Shown here: one piece after another, positions 26,081 to 38,566 of the stretch
Layout of the letters: the number at the start of each line of letters is the position of its first letter
How positions within the stretch are numbered: the first letter of the stretch is position 1
Origin: JAOPZW01 sp963789015
GTDB taxonomy: Bacteria; Actinomycetota; Thermoleophilia; Solirubrobacterales; Solirubrobacteraceae
Length of the DNA: 64,000 nt
Assembly (NCBI GenBank): GCA_963789015.1
Contig: CAWBIU010000002.1
Coordinates: forward strand, 124,001-188,000
Reading direction: 5' to 3'
Notes under the pieces: generated by a model
Seen by the model: the letters and a program-made list of their open reading frames with translations, nothing else
What the model was told of the DNA's origin: nothing
Database searches by the model: none
Position numbers and translations under genes: made by a program

Positions 26081-27897
26081 CCGACCCCGACGAGCTCGCC
26101 GCGTTCCTGGCGCGCCACCCGCCGTTCGACGGGCTGGATGCGCAGCAGCGCCGCGAGGTCGCGGCGGCCGCGGTCGAGCGCTCCTGGCCGGCCGGCGCGG
26201 TGGTGCTCGTCGAGGACGGGCCGCCGTCCGACGCGCTCTACGTCATCCGCTCGGGCGCGATGGAGCTCGTGCACGCCGACCAGATCGTCGATGTCCTTCA
26301 GCCGGGCCAGTGCTTCGGCCATCCGTCGCTGCTCACCGGCCTGGCGCCCGCCTTCACCGTCCGCGCGCGCGACGACGCGACGTGTGTCCTGCTCGGCCGC
26401 GAGCCGGCGATGCGCGTGTTCGCCCACCCGGCCGGCGCGCGCTTCGTGGCCGCGACGCTGCGCCGGCGGCTCGTGCGCACGGCGTCCGTCGCCCACGCGC
26501 TGCCCGAGCTGAGCATGACCCGCCTCGGCGCGCTCGTCCGCCGTCCGCCCGTATTCGTGGAGCCGGATGCGACGGTCGGCGAGGCGGCGGCGGCGATGAC
26601 CACCGCGCACGTCACCGCCGCGCTCGTCCGCGGGGCGGACGGGGTCGGGATCGTCACCGACCGCGACCTGCGCGAGCGCGTTCTCGCCGCCGGGCGCTCG
26701 CCGTCCGAGCCGGTCGCGGTGGCCACGCGCGACGCGCTCCTGGCGCCCGAGGAGCGCACCGCCTCCGAGGCGCTCGTCGACCTGCTCGACGCCGAGCGGC
26801 GCGAGCTGTGCGTGACCGCCCGCGACGGCCGGATCCTCGGCCTGCTGACCGTCGAGGACATCGCCGGCGGCGAGCACTCGCCGTTCGCGCTGCGCCGCGA
26901 GATCGCCCGCGCCGCCGGCGATGACCGGCTCGTCGAGGTCGTCACGAGCGGCATGCCGCGGCTGCTCGCGTCGTTGCTCTCCGCGGGCCTGGCGCCGGCC
27001 GACATCGGCCGTGCGCTGACCGTGCAGAGCGACACCGCGACGCTGCGTCTGACCGAGCTGGCCTTCCGCCGTCACGGCCCCGCGCCCGTGCCGTGGGCGT
27101 GGCTGGCGCTCGGCAGCGTCGCTCGCCGCGAGCTCACACCGGCCTCCGACCAGGACAACGCGCTCGCCTACGCCGACGATGCCGGGCCCGACGCGGACCC
27201 GCTGTTCGCGCGCGTGGCGGTCGACGTCAACGCGGGCCTGGCCCGCTGCGGGCTGGGCGAGGACCACGCCGCGGTGCTCGCGCGCGACGCGCGCTGGCGC
27301 ATGACGGCGGGGCGCTGGCACGCCGTCTTCCGCGAGTGCCTCGAGCATCCCGACCGCTCGCACCTCGTCCGCGCCGCCGTGGCCTTCGACTTCCGCCAGG
27401 TCGCGGGCGGCCTGGACGTCGTGCCGGCGCTGACCGCGGTGATCCGCGACGCGCGCCGCCACCCGGACTTCATCGCGCGCCTGGCGCGCACCGCGACGGA
27501 CTGGAAGGTGTCGGTGAGCCGCCGCGGGTTCGCGACCGACCGCCACGGGCACGTCGATCTCAAGCGCGGCGGGGCGCTGCCGATCGCCAACCTCGCGCGC
27601 CTGCACGCCTTCGCCGCCGGGATCACGGTCTCGGGCACGCTGGACCGGCTGGTGGCCGCCGAGGAGGTCGGCCGCCTCGATGCCGACACGGCGACCTCGC
27701 TGCGCGAGGCGTTCGAGACGGTCTCGCGCGTGCGCCTCGAGCATCACGCCGAGTGCCTCGCCTCCGGCCGCCCGGCCGACAACCACATCGACCCGGGCGC
27801 GCTCGCGCCGCTGCGCCGGGCCGGGCTGCGCGAGGCGCTGCGGGCGGTCGCCGCGGCCCAGCGTCAGCTCGCCGTCTACGCGCGCATCGGGATCTAG
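26077..27897 (+). CDS. cNMP-binding/CBS/DUF294 nucleotidyltransferase-like protein
   Basis: A 606-residue signalling protein. Residues 1-125 form a cyclic-nucleotide-binding-type domain (AGAVVLVEDGPPSDALYVIR), about 150-270 a pair of CBS domains, about 300-430 a nucleotidyltransferase domain of the DUF294/GlnD kind (LGSVARRELTPASDQDNALA), then a helical C-terminal domain. Such proteins resemble the sensor part of GlnD and may modify a partner. No ATG, GTG or TTG suits the start: the frame opens just after the UspA stop at a CTG (26077) with a CTGA overlap, so either a rare CTG start is used or the base was an A. Confidence 0.82.
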   Translation: MTDPDELAAFLARHPPFDGLDAQQRREVAAAAVERSWPAGAVVLVEDGPPSDALYVIRSGAMELVHADQIVDVLQPGQCFGHPSLLTGLAPAFTVRARDDATCVLLGREPAMRVFAHPAGARFVAATLRRRLVRTASVAHALPELSMTRLGALVRRPPVFVEPDATVGEAAAAMTTAHVTAALVRGADGVGIVTDRDLRERVLAAGRSPSEPVAVATRDALLAPEERTASEALVDLLDAERRELCVTARDGRILGLLTVEDIAGGEHSPFALRREIARAAGDDRLVEVVTSGMPRLLASLLSAGLAPADIGRALTVQSDTATLRLTELAFRRHGPAPVPWAWLALGSVARRELTPASDQDNALAYADDAGPDADPLFARVAVDVNAGLARCGLGEDHAAVLARDARWRMTAGRWHAVFRECLEHPDRSHLVRAAVAFDFRQVAGGLDVVPALTAVIRDARRHPDFIARLARTATDWKVSVSRRGFATDRHGHVDLKRGGALPIANLARLHAFAAGITVSGTLDRLVAAEEVGRLDADTATSLREAFETVSRVRLEHHAECLASGRPADNHIDPGALAPLRRAGLREALRAVAAAQRQLAVYARIGI

Positions 27898-27898
27898 C

Positions 27899-28327
27899 TC
27901 ACGAGACGAGCTTCAGGAGATCGACGTCGCCGACGACGCCCTCGGGGATCTCGTCGTGGCTGCGCGTGACCAGCAGATGGTGCACCTGGTGGCGCTCGAG
28001 CAGGGCGAGCGCCTTGCGCGCCGGGGCGGACGGGTGCACGGTCACGGGCGGCTCGCTGACCGCGTTGCGCACGGGCATCAGCGCGAGGTCGCGGTCACAC
28101 CAGCCGAGCAGGCCGCGGCTGGTCACCCAGCCGGCGATGCCGCCGCCGTCGCGGTCGAGCACGAGCACGGCGTGGACGCCGTGGGACAGCATCGCCCGCT
28201 GGGCCTCCAGCAGCGATGCGCCGTCCGGGACGACGACGACGCCCGGCCGCATGATCGCGCGCACCTCGGTGTCGAACCGCGTGCTGGTGGCGGCCGGGGC
28301 GGTGTGATGAGTGGTGTCGGAAGCCAT
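27899..28327 (-). CDS. CBS-domain protein (two CBS repeats)
   Basis: A 142-residue protein made of a CBS pair: RAIMRPGVVVVPDGASLLEA in the first, AVSEPPVTVHPSAPARKALA in the second, ending in EGVVGDVDLLKLV. CBS pairs bind adenine nucleotides and report energy state. The stand-alone form is like Rv2626c (Hrp1) of the mycobacterial dormancy regulon. Convergent with the DUF294 gene, one base between the stops. Its start codon is five bases from an exact GATGGC-N18-TAGCGTC promoter signal. Confidence 0.88.
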   Translation of the reverse strand: MASDTTHHTAPAATSTRFDTEVRAIMRPGVVVVPDGASLLEAQRAMLSHGVHAVLVLDRDGGGIAGWVTSRGLLGWCDRDLALMPVRNAVSEPPVTVHPSAPARKALALLERHQVHHLLVTRSHDEIPEGVVGDVDLLKLVS

Positions 28328-28332
28328 GACCC

Positions 28333-28363
28333 GACGCTACGGGCCGGCCGGCGCGCCGCCATC
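28333..28363 (-). promoter_or_regulatory. GATGGC-N18-TAGCGTC promoter signal (CBS gene)
   Basis: On the minus strand GATGGC (28363-28358), exactly 18 bases, then TAGCGTC (28339-28333), then five bases to the ATG at 28327. One of eight exact copies in this half of the window. The spacing equals that of a -35/-10 promoter and predicts transcription starting at or near the ATG. Confidence 0.7.
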
Positions 28364-28420
28364 GGCTGCGACCCGCGCAGCAGCCGTGGAGAACTACTGG
28401 TCGCGCCGCCGATCCGCGGG

Positions 28421-29080
28421 TCAGCGCAGGCTGAACGGCGGGTAGCGGTCGGTCACCAGCAACGTCGCGTAGGCGGCGACGCGCGCCTGCCAGCGGGCGA
28501 CGCCGACGACGAAGTCGAACGCGCCGCGGGGATAGCGGCCCGTGAACAGGATCGCGAACCACCCGACGATCACGACCACGACGGCGGCGATCCACAGGAA
28601 GAACAGCACGATGTAGTGGGGGATCGCCAGCAGCCATTTGACCAGGGGCAGCCAGCGGTTGAGGTCGTGCTCGGCGTCGGGGTAGGGGAACTCGAAGTGG
28701 ACGGCCTGCTCCTCGTCGGTGGACGGGTAGCGATCGTCGAGCAGCGCCAGGTACGCGAACACGCGGGCCACGAAGCGCGCCAGCTCGCGGTTGTAGTCGA
28801 ACCACCAGCGCGGGTACTTGCGGCGGAAGAGGAGCATCAGGACGGTGGGCACCACGAGCAGGCCGCCGCCGCTGGCGGCGGCAGTGCCGCCGGCGTCGGG
28901 GTCCGAGTCGTAGGCGCCGCCGAGGATCAGCCCGAGGATGATCAGAATCGGGATCGCGGCGAACGGGCGGAACAGCGTGACGACGCGATTCAGCGGCCGG
29001 TCGGGGTAGTCGACGTCGAACGTGGCCGGGTAGCCGGGCTCGCCCGGGGCGGAGGGGGTGGGTGGAACTGAGGCGCTCAT
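28421..29080 (-). CDS. DUF4389 membrane protein
   Basis: A 219-residue membrane protein of the DUF4389 type. Seen are YPATFDVDYPDRPLNRVVTL, a first membrane helix (AAIPILIILGLILGG), then FRRKYPRWWFDYNRELARF, two further hydrophobic stretches (LLAIPHYIVLFFLWIAAVVV) and TGRYPRGAFDFVVGVARW, the characteristic repeat. Function is unknown. The start at 29080 (MSASVPPTP) is chosen over the ATG at 29116 because an exact GATGGC-N18-TAGCGTC signal ends just before it. Confidence 0.85.
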   Translation of the reverse strand: MSASVPPTPSAPGEPGYPATFDVDYPDRPLNRVVTLFRPFAAIPILIILGLILGGAYDSDPDAGGTAAASGGGLLVVPTVLMLLFRRKYPRWWFDYNRELARFVARVFAYLALLDDRYPSTDEEQAVHFEFPYPDAEHDLNRWLPLVKWLLAIPHYIVLFFLWIAAVVVVIVGWFAILFTGRYPRGAFDFVVGVARWQARVAAYATLLVTDRYPPFSLR

Positions 29081-29086
29081 GGCGCC

Positions 29087-29117
29087 GACGCTACCCCGGG
29101 GGGCGCGCCTCGCCATC
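29087..29117 (-). promoter_or_regulatory. GATGGC-N18-TAGCGTC promoter signal (DUF4389 gene)
   Basis: On the minus strand GATGGC (29117-29112), 18 bases, TAGCGTC (29093-29087), then six bases to the ATG at 29080. It also overlaps the longer open frame of this gene, which argues that the downstream ATG is the real start. Confidence 0.7.
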
Positions 29118-29170
29118 GGGGATTCCCCGCGCTGCCGTTGCCCGCGCTCCGTAGCTCGCCACAGCCGCGC

Positions 29171-29962
29171 TCAAGGCCCGAGCGCAGCGGCGAGCCCGAG
29201 CATGAGCGCGGCGCCGAGCGCGGCTCCGGCGAGGACCTGGCCGGGATGACCGCCGGACACCGCCTTCGGGCCGAGCTCGAGCGCCACGAGGGCGAGCATC
29301 GCTCCGGCGGCGAAGGCGAGCGAATAGGGCAGCAGCGCGCGGACCTGCTCGACGAGCACCACGGCGAGGGCCGCGCCGACGGGCTGGGGGGCACTGGTGC
29401 CGACGGCCATCCAGAACTGGCGTGCCGGGCTCGCGCCGTCGGCGTGCAGCGGGATCGCGGCCGCCGTGCCCTCGGGGACGTTCTGCAGGGCGATGGCGAG
29501 GATCACGAACAGGCCGACGCCGTCGGCGCCCGCGCCGTATGCGGTGCCGATGGCGAGGCCCTCGGGCAGCGAGTGCACGAGCAGGACGGCGAGGACGATT
29601 GTGCTGTCGCGGTTGCGCCGGCGCGCCAGCGTCGCCGCGGCCGGGCGGCCGCCGCGCCGGTCGAGCCAGCGTCGGCTGGCAAGGAAGAAGGCCACGCCCG
29701 CGACGAGCCCGGCGATCGCGACGGCCACGCCGCCGTCGTCGACGGCCGGCGCGAGCAAGCCGGCGAACGAGGCGACCGTCATCAGACCGGCGGCCAGCGC
29801 CCACAGGAACGGCTGGACGCGCGCGGCGCGGGTTCCCAGGGCGATGACGGGGACCGCGCCGAGCCCGGTGGCCAGCGCTGTCGCCGCGCCGGCGGCGAGC
29901 ACGATCGCGACGTCGACCCACAGCGAGAGGCTGCCGTGAGCCGCAAGCGGCATCGCTGCCAC
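29171..29962 (-). CDS. ZIP-family metal transporter
   Basis: A 263-residue membrane protein with about eight helices and the two ZIP metal-site motifs HSLPEGLAIG (about residue 129) and QNVPEGTAAAIPL (about 159). ZIP proteins bring zinc, iron or manganese into the cytoplasm. It follows the SRPBCC gene on the same strand with no gap, so it may be the distal gene of that small operon. Substrate metal cannot be told. Confidence 0.88.
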   Translation of the reverse strand: MAAMPLAAHGSLSLWVDVAIVLAAGAATALATGLGAVPVIALGTRAARVQPFLWALAAGLMTVASFAGLLAPAVDDGGVAVAIAGLVAGVAFFLASRRWLDRRGGRPAAATLARRRNRDSTIVLAVLLVHSLPEGLAIGTAYGAGADGVGLFVILAIALQNVPEGTAAAIPLHADGASPARQFWMAVGTSAPQPVGAALAVVLVEQVRALLPYSLAFAAGAMLALVALELGPKAVSGGHPGQVLAGAALGAALMLGLAAALGP

Positions 29963-30583
29963 CTAGGCGACGGCGCGCTCGGCCTCGCGCTTGACGGCGC
30001 GCAGGACCATGCGCCGCAGCAGCGCCGCGAAGGGCGCGATCACGGGCCACATGAGCCGGAAGCGTCGCCGCGTGTGCGGGTCGGTGGCGAGCGTCCGCGT
30101 CTCGGTGATCAGACGGGAGCGCTCGCCGTCGGCGACGACGGCGAGCGACCACGCGACCTTCGCGAACCCGGGCTGCGCGAACTGCGCGAAGTGCTCCGGC
30201 TCACAGCGTTCCGCCCCCGCGGGCGGCCGCCAGAGCAACCCGAGCACGACCTCGCGTCCGGGCTCGGCGGCCACCAGGATCCACGGGCTCTCCTCGGCGA
30301 GCATGTCGCCGAGGGTCGCCGAGCGGGCCGCGCGCGGCACGCGCCGACCGGTGACGCGCGCCGCCAGGCGCGCCGGCCACATGGCCACGGCCGACAGCAG
30401 CCGGGCGCCGCGGGACGCGATGAGGTTCGCCCGCCAGATCGCCGCGTAGACCGCGTCGGGGCGCGCGTCGACGACGAGCTCCTGGCGCGTGGACAGGTCG
30501 CAGCGCCGACCGGGCGGCGTCGCGGCATCGCCGCGGGCCGGCTCGTCGCGGGTCGCCGAGCACCCGGCCGACCATGTCACCAT
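29963..30583 (-). CDS. SRPBCC-fold protein
   Basis: A 206-residue protein with an SRPBCC (START-like) pattern: STRQELVVDARPDAVYAAIW near the start, ESPWILVAAEPGREVVLGLL in the middle, then WSLAVVADGERSRLITETRT and a final long helix (FAALLRRMVLRAVKREAER). These domains hold hydrophobic ligands or act as cyclases or chaperones. The ATG at 30583 overlaps the end of the DUF6544-type gene (ATGGTGA). The role is unknown. Confidence 0.72.
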   Translation of the reverse strand: MVTWSAGCSATRDEPARGDAATPPGRRCDLSTRQELVVDARPDAVYAAIWRANLIASRGARLLSAVAMWPARLAARVTGRRVPRAARSATLGDMLAEESPWILVAAEPGREVVLGLLWRPPAGAERCEPEHFAQFAQPGFAKVAWSLAVVADGERSRLITETRTLATDPHTRRRFRLMWPVIAPFAALLRRMVLRAVKREAERAVA

Positions 30584-31294
30584 CGGGCAGGCGCCCACGA
30601 GTCGATCTGCGCCCGGAAGAACGGCCGCTGGCACGGCGTGCCGAACCACCAGGCGACGGTGATCCGGCTCGGCAGGACGGCGTCGCCGAAGCGGCGGTGG
30701 GCGTCGATCTCGCAGCCACACGGGACGTAGGCGTGGTCGCCGCCGACCGCGCGCCAGCGCGGGGCGCTGATCGTGTGCGCGGCGCCGTCCTCGTCGATGT
30801 CGATCGTCACCTCGGGGATCTCGGGCCCGACCGGCCAGCACGCGACGATCCGCGTGTCGCTCTCCGCGCGCCAGTGGACGCCGTTGCCGGGCAGCAGCGT
30901 GGCGGGCGCGAACGCGGCGGCCTCCAGTGCCGCGCGGCCGGCCGCGGAGCGCGCCGTGTGCTCATCGTCGGAGGCGAACACGCAGGCGACCCCGAAGAGC
31001 CGTCCCTGCGTGCTGCCGGTGCCGTTGGCGAAGCGGTCGGTCACGCGCAGGAGGGTCAGCGGGCCGGCGCCGACGCGCGCGTCCCACTCGAAGCTGTCGC
31101 GGCCGGTCCGCTGCTCGGCGGTGAACGGCAGCCACACGCCTGGCCCGGATCCGGCCTCGCATGCGCATCGTGACGCGCTCGGTCACGAGGGCGCCCGCGC
31201 CGATCGCGCGGGTCAGGAAGCGCCGGACGGGCTCGTCGACGCCCGTGAGCAGCTCGGGGCGGAAGTGGGGGCGGTCGAGTTCGCTGACGAGCAT
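30577..31294 (-). pseudogene. DUF6544-type protein with one frameshift
   Basis: From ATG 31294 the frame reads MLVSELDRPHFRPELLTGV, then DEPVRRFLTRAIGAGALVTE and VTMRMRGRIRA. The continuation WLPFTAEQRTGRDSFEWDAR lies in another frame from about 31145. Together they give about 239 residues of the DUF6544 type, ending in PCQRPFFRAQIDSWAPARW. One base near 31145 must be extra or missing, most likely a consensus error. Function is unknown. It leads a probable operon with the SRPBCC and ZIP genes. Confidence 0.72.
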
Positions 31295-31361
31295 GCGCCG
31301 AGTCTTCCCGGTGCGGGCCCGGGGGCACATCGGGGGCGAGCCGCCGGCCGCACGCGGGCTT

Positions 31362-31530
31362 CTACGGAGCGCCGGTGAGCCGGCGGGTGATCTCGCCGGC
31401 GAAGCCGGTCGATCGCGTCCCAGTCGCAGAAGTCGCCGAACGGCGCGCGCAGCGCGCGCGTGATCGCGCGCTCGGGGAAGGACGGCGGTGACGAGCACGC
31501 GCGCGGTGTGTCCGGCCGGGACGCGCTCAC
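31362..31530 (-). other. Short frameshifted reading frame after GAPDH
   Basis: A GTG at 31530 overlaps the GAPDH stop (GTGA) and opens a frame containing FPERAITRALRAPFGDFCDW, continuing in another frame as DWDAIDRLAGEITRRLTGAP to a TAG. This would be about 55 residues. I recognise no family. It could be a small protein translated with GAPDH or chance coding; the rest of 31295-31526 shows nothing else. Confidence 0.25.
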
Positions 31531-32558
31531 GCGGCGGCCGGGACGGCGGCGAGGACCCGCTCGGCGAGCTCCATGAGCCGGTTGGCGTAGCCCCACTCGT
31601 TGTCGTACCAGGCGATGACCTTGACCTGGGTGCCGTCGATGACGCTCGTCAGCGGAGCATCGAAGACGGCTGAACAGGGCGAGCCGACGATGTCCGAGGA
31701 GACGATCGGATCCTCGCTGTATTCGAGGATCCCGGCCAGCGGGCCGCTGGCGGCGTGCTGGGCGAACGCCCCGTTGACCTCGCCACGGTGGTGGCGCGTT
31801 CGGCCTCGATGGTGAGGTCGACGATCGACCCCGTCGGCGTCGGGACGCGGACCGCCAGGCCGTTCAGGCGACCCTCGAGCTCGGGGATGACCAGGCCGAG
31901 CGCCTTGGCGGCGCCGGTCGACGTGGGCACGAGGTTGACTGCCGCGGCGCGCGCGCGGCGCAGGTCCTTGTGGGGGCCGTCGAGCAGCTTCTGATCGAGG
32001 TGTAGGCGTGGATCGTCGTCATCAGGCCATGCCGGATCCCGACCGTCTCGTGCAGGACCTTGGCCACGGGCGCGAGGCAGTTGGTCGTGCATGACGCGTT
32101 GGTGATGATGTGATGGCGGGCGGGGTCGTAGACGTCGTCGAAGTTCACGCCGAGCACGACATCGGCGTCGGCCGGCTCGCTGCCCTTGGCGGGCGCGGAG
32201 AGGATGACCTTGCGCGCGCCGGCGTCAGATGCCCGGCGCGCGGCCGCCCGGGTGCGGAAGCGCCCGGTGGACTCGATGACCACGTCGACCTCGAGCTCAC
32301 GCCACGGGAGACTCGCGGGGTCGCCGCCGCCGGTGGCCAGGATCGTGTGCTCGCCGACGACGATCGTGTCGCTCTCGGCGCGCACGCTCTGCGGGAAGCG
32401 CCCGTAGACGGAATCGCGTGCCAGCAGGGCCGCCAGCGTCGCGGGGTCCGCGACATCGTTGACGGCGACGATCTCGAGGTCGGCGTCGCGCTCGACGGCC
32501 GCGCGCAGGACGGCGCGTCCGATGCGGCCGAAGCCGTTGATGGCCAGGCGGTCGGCAT
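31527..32558 (-). pseudogene. gap: Glyceraldehyde-3-phosphate dehydrogenase, frameshifted
   Basis: A glycolytic GAPDH of about 343 residues when indels are corrected. The NAD-binding start is RLAINGFGRIGRAVLRAAVE, the catalytic cysteine is in NASCTTNCLAPVAKVLHET, and the rest reads DQKLLDGPHKDLRRARAAAV, VPTSTGAAKALGLVIPELEG and AWYDNEWGYANRLMELAERV. Frame changes fall just after the ATG, near 31998 and near 31790. All key residues remain, so sequencing indels are more likely than decay. AGGAG precedes the ATG and an exact GATGGC-N18-TAGCGTC signal lies upstream with a short leader. Confidence 0.85.
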
Positions 32559-32583
32559 TGGGTCTCCTTGGTGGTGGGCCTGC

Positions 32584-32614
32584 GACGCTAGGCGGCGGTG
32601 GGCCTCGTGCCATC
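32584..32614 (-). promoter_or_regulatory. GATGGC-N18-TAGCGTC promoter signal (GAPDH gene)
   Basis: On the minus strand GATGGC (32614-32609), 18 bases, TAGCGTC (32590-32584). Here the ATG is 25 bases further on and has its own AGGAG, so this member of the set would give a short normal leader and not a leaderless transcript. Confidence 0.65.
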
Positions 32615-32661
32615 CGGGAAGCGACGGAGCGGGCCTCGTAGCCGGCCGCAGCGTGGCCGGG

Positions 32662-35345
32662 TCAGGCGTCGACCGATGGCGACGGCGCGTCGGCCTCGAC
32701 GGGGTGCAGACGCACGCGGACGTCGACCGCGATCGCGCCGGCGGCGGTGACGATCAGCGGGTTGGCCTCCAGCTCGGCGACCTCGGGGTGCGCCTCGACG
32801 AGCTCGCTGATGCGCAGCAGGACGTCCTCGAGCGCGGCCACGTCGGCCTTGGGCGCCCCGCGGTAGCCGTCGAGTAGGGGAACGTCTCAGCGCGCGCACC
32901 ATCTCGTGCACCTCGCGGTCGGTGACCGGGGTGATGCGCACGGCCACGTCGCCGACGAGCTCGGCCGTCGTGCCGCCCGCGCCGCAGGCCAGCACCGGCC
33001 CGAAGAGCGGGTCATGGACGACGCCGACGAGCAGCTCCACGCCCTGATCAGCCATGCGCTGGACGAGGAAGCGCGGCGCCGGGTGACCGTCGGAGACGAC
33101 CTCCGCGACGATCGCGCCGGCCGCGGCGCGTACCGGTTCGGCGCCGGGCAGGCCCAAACGCACGCCGCCGGCGTCGGTCTTGTGGACCAGCCCCGGAGCG
33201 ACCGCCTTGAGCGCGACCTCACCGCCGACGTCCTCCGCCGCCCGGCCGCCTCGTCGGGCGTCTCGGCGAGCGCGGCTGTCGGCCAGCGGAAGCCCGTAGC
33301 AGCGCCACAGCGCGGTGGCGCGCTCCGGCGCCAGCCATCCGTCGCCGTCCGCCATCGCCGCGGCGATGATCGCCGCCGCCTCGTCGCGACGCGCATCGGG
33401 ATGGCAGACAACCCCGCCGCGCGGGGCGCGACGCCACTCCGCGTAGTCGGCCGCCGCGCCGAGCGCGCGGACGGCGTTCTCGGGGAAGCGGTATACGGGG
33501 ACGCTCGCGGCGTCGAGCTCGTCGGGCCGCGGACCGGCGGTCATGAACACGCTCGGCGATCGGCAGCGTGCGCCCGGCGTCCTCGCGGCTGCGGGCCACG
33601 GCGCGGGCCACGTCCACCTCGCGGGTCACCAGCGGCGGAACGAAGATGGCGATGATCGCGTCGACCGACGGATCGCGGGAGACCGTGCGCAGCGCGTGCT
33701 CGTAATGCTCGGCGGGGGCGGCGGCGACGAGGTCGACGGGGTTCGCCACGGCGGCGCCCGGGCGGCGAAGGCGCGCAGCTCGCGCTGCGTCCCGGCGACA
33801 GCTCGGGGACCTCGAGGCCGTGGGCGGCGCAGGCGTCCGCGGCGAGGATCCCGGGGCCGCCGGCGTTGGTCACGATCGCCACCGACCGTCCCTCGGGCAG
33901 CGGCTGGCCGGCGAGCAGCGTGGCGACGTCGAAGAGCTCGCCGAGCGTGTCGGCGCGGACCACGCCGGCCTGCCGGAAGAGCGCGTCAACGGTCACGTCG
34001 GAGGCGCGCAGCAGCGCGCCGGTGTGCGAACCGGCGGCCCGCGCGCCCGCGGCCGACCGGCCCGCCTTGACGGCGAGGACCGGCTTGCTCGCCGCGACGC
34101 GCCGGGCGATCCGGGCGAAGCGCCGCGGGTTGCCGAACGACTCCAGGTACAGGAGCACGAGCGCCGTGTGCGGGTCCTGCTCCCAGAACTGCAGCAGATC
34201 GTTGGGTGACAGGTCGGCGCGGTTGCCGATCGACGCGAACGCGGACAGTCCGAGCCCCAGCGCGTCCGCCTGCTCGAGCAGCGCGATCCCGACGCCCCCG
34301 CTCTGCGAGGACACGGCGACGCTGCCCGGACGCGGCGCCGTCGGAGCGAACGTCGCGTTCAGGCCGGCCGGCGTGCTGAGCACCCCAAGGCAGTTCGGCC
34401 CGACGAGCCGCATCCCGGTCGCCCGGCACAGGGACAGCAGGTCGCGCTGGCGCTCGGCGCCGTCGAGACCGGCCTCGGCGAAGCCGGCCGAGACGACCAC
34501 CAGGCTGCGAACGCCCGTCGCGGCGCAGTCGCGCGCCACGCCGAGCACCGCCGCCGCCGGGACGGCGATGACGGCGAGCTCGACTGACCCCGGCACGTCG
34601 CGGATTGACCGATGCACGGTGAGCCCGGCGATCGTCTCCGCGTGGCGGCCGACGATGCAGCCGTCCCCGGTAAGCCGCCGGCGACGAGGTTGCGCGCGAG
34701 GGCGGCTCCGACGCTGTCCTCGCGCGTCGTGGCGCCGATGAGCGCCACCGAGGCCGGATCGAGGACGGTGCGCACGGCCGCGGCCGCCGCAGTGCGGTCG
34801 CGATCGTCGAATGCGTCGCGCGCTGCATCGGACAACGCGGTCGGCATCTCGAGCGGCAGGCGGCCCGGCTCGGAGCGGACGGACGGGGAGAAGCCGCTGT
34901 CGCGGAAGACCTGGAGCATGCGGTGGTTGGCGGCGAGCACGGTCGCCGTGAAGGTCGTGATGCCGCGGCGCCGGGCTGCCTGAGCGAGATGCGCGAGCAG
35001 GATCGTGGCCAGGCCGAGGCCGCGCCGGTCCTCGGCGACCTCGAACGCGATCTCGGCGCGATCCGGGCCTTCGCGGACGTACTCGGCGTGGCCGATGATC
35101 CGCGGCTCTGCTCCGGCCACCGCGAGGAGCCCGGCCCCGCCGTCGCCTTCGAGGCCGGCCGCCTCCTCCGCCTCGCGCTTCATCCAGGCGCCGGCGCTGA
35201 AGAACCGGAACCAACGCGACTCGGGCGACAGGCCCTCGAGGAACGCGCGCAGGTCCTCGGCGTCCGCGCGCCGCACGCGGCGGATGTGTGCGGTCGAGCC
35301 GTCGCGCAGGACGACGTCGGCCTGCGTGCTCGCCGGGGAAGGCTC
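32662..35345 (-). pseudogene. GNAT-acyl-CoA synthetase (NDP-forming) fusion, frameshifted
   Basis: Two functions in one gene of about 890 codons. First a GNAT acetyltransferase (VRRADAEDLRAFLEGLSPES, EDRRGLGLATILLAHLAQAA), then an ADP-forming acetyl-CoA synthetase: a CoA-binding domain (DPASVALIGATTREDSVGAA, GPNCLGVLSTPAGLNATFAP), a succinyl-CoA ligase-like part (SVAVSSQSGGVGIALLEQAD, KAGRSAAGARAAGSHTGALL) and an ATP-grasp end (EVALKAVAPGLVHKTDAGGV). Proteins of this type are lysine acetyltransferases (Pat) or acyl-CoA ligases. At least four frameshifts (near 34690, 33775, 33545 and 32885) interrupt it. The start is uncertain; the frame is open from about 35345. Confidence 0.8.
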
Positions 35346-35354
35346 ACGGCCCCG

Positions 35355-35814
35355 TCAGTCGGCGTGGCGGCCCCACGCCAGGGCGGTGGCGACGTCGAGG
35401 CTCGAGACGATCCCGACGGGCATCTCGCGGCGCGTGCTCGTGACGACGAGATGGCTCGTCGCGTGCTCGGCCATGAGCTCGGCGGCCTCGCCGAGCGGCG
35501 TCGACGCGTCGACCGAGACCGCCTCGGTGGCCGCGACCGAGCCGGCCGTCACCGACTCCGGGTCCCGTGCCGCACGCCATCACGTCCATATCGGAGACGA
35601 CGCCCCAGATCAGGTGCTCGCCACGGTCGGCGACGACGCCGCTGACCACCACGCAGTGCAGGCGATGGGTGCTCATCATCCGCGCCACGTCGGCGAGCGT
35701 CGCCTCCGGGCCGCAGCCGAGCACGCCGGCGTGCATGACGTCCGCCACGGTGGCGTCGGCGAAGCGTGGGAGCAGGTAGGTGGGGCGGTAGGGCTGCGGC
35801 GCTGACGTGGCCAT
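35355..35814 (-). pseudogene. CBS-domain protein with one frameshift
   Basis: The first CBS repeat reads RFADATVADVMHAGVLGCGP and EATLADVARMMSTHRLHCVV, and the second, in another frame from about 35555, VTAGSVAATEAVSVDASTPL and EMPVGIVSSLDVATALAWGR. The corrected protein has about 153 residues and is a second stand-alone CBS pair. GGAGG lies eight bases before the ATG. The single shift is likely an indel error. It lies directly upstream of the GNAT-synthetase gene on the same strand. Confidence 0.8.
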
Positions 35815-35842
35815 GCGTGGTCCTCCGATCGGGTGTCCCTCG

Positions 35843-35873
35843 GACCGTACGTCGGCTGGCGTGCAGCCGGATC
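35843..35873 (-). promoter_or_regulatory. Near match to the GATGGC-type promoter (second CBS gene)
   Basis: On the minus strand GATCCG (35873-35868), 18 bases, TACGGTC (35849-35843). Both halves differ from the exact form, but the spacing is kept and the gene is of the same kind as the first CBS gene. A 28-base leader with GGAGG follows. Confidence 0.4.
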
Positions 35874-35943
35874 CGGGGAAAGCCGCGACGGACGATGCCG
35901 GGCTTCCCGCAGGCGCTCGTCCCGTGGCGCCTAGCGTCGAGAC

Positions 35944-38538
<2,595 letters not shown>

Positions 38539-38566
<28 letters not shown>

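Noticed and set aside
35894..35938. GATGCC and TAGCGTC upstream of the first P-type ATPase
   Set aside because: TAGCGTC is exact and well placed, but GATGCC is 32 bases away; the hexamer at the right distance (CGCAGG) does not match, so it was not listed as a full signal.
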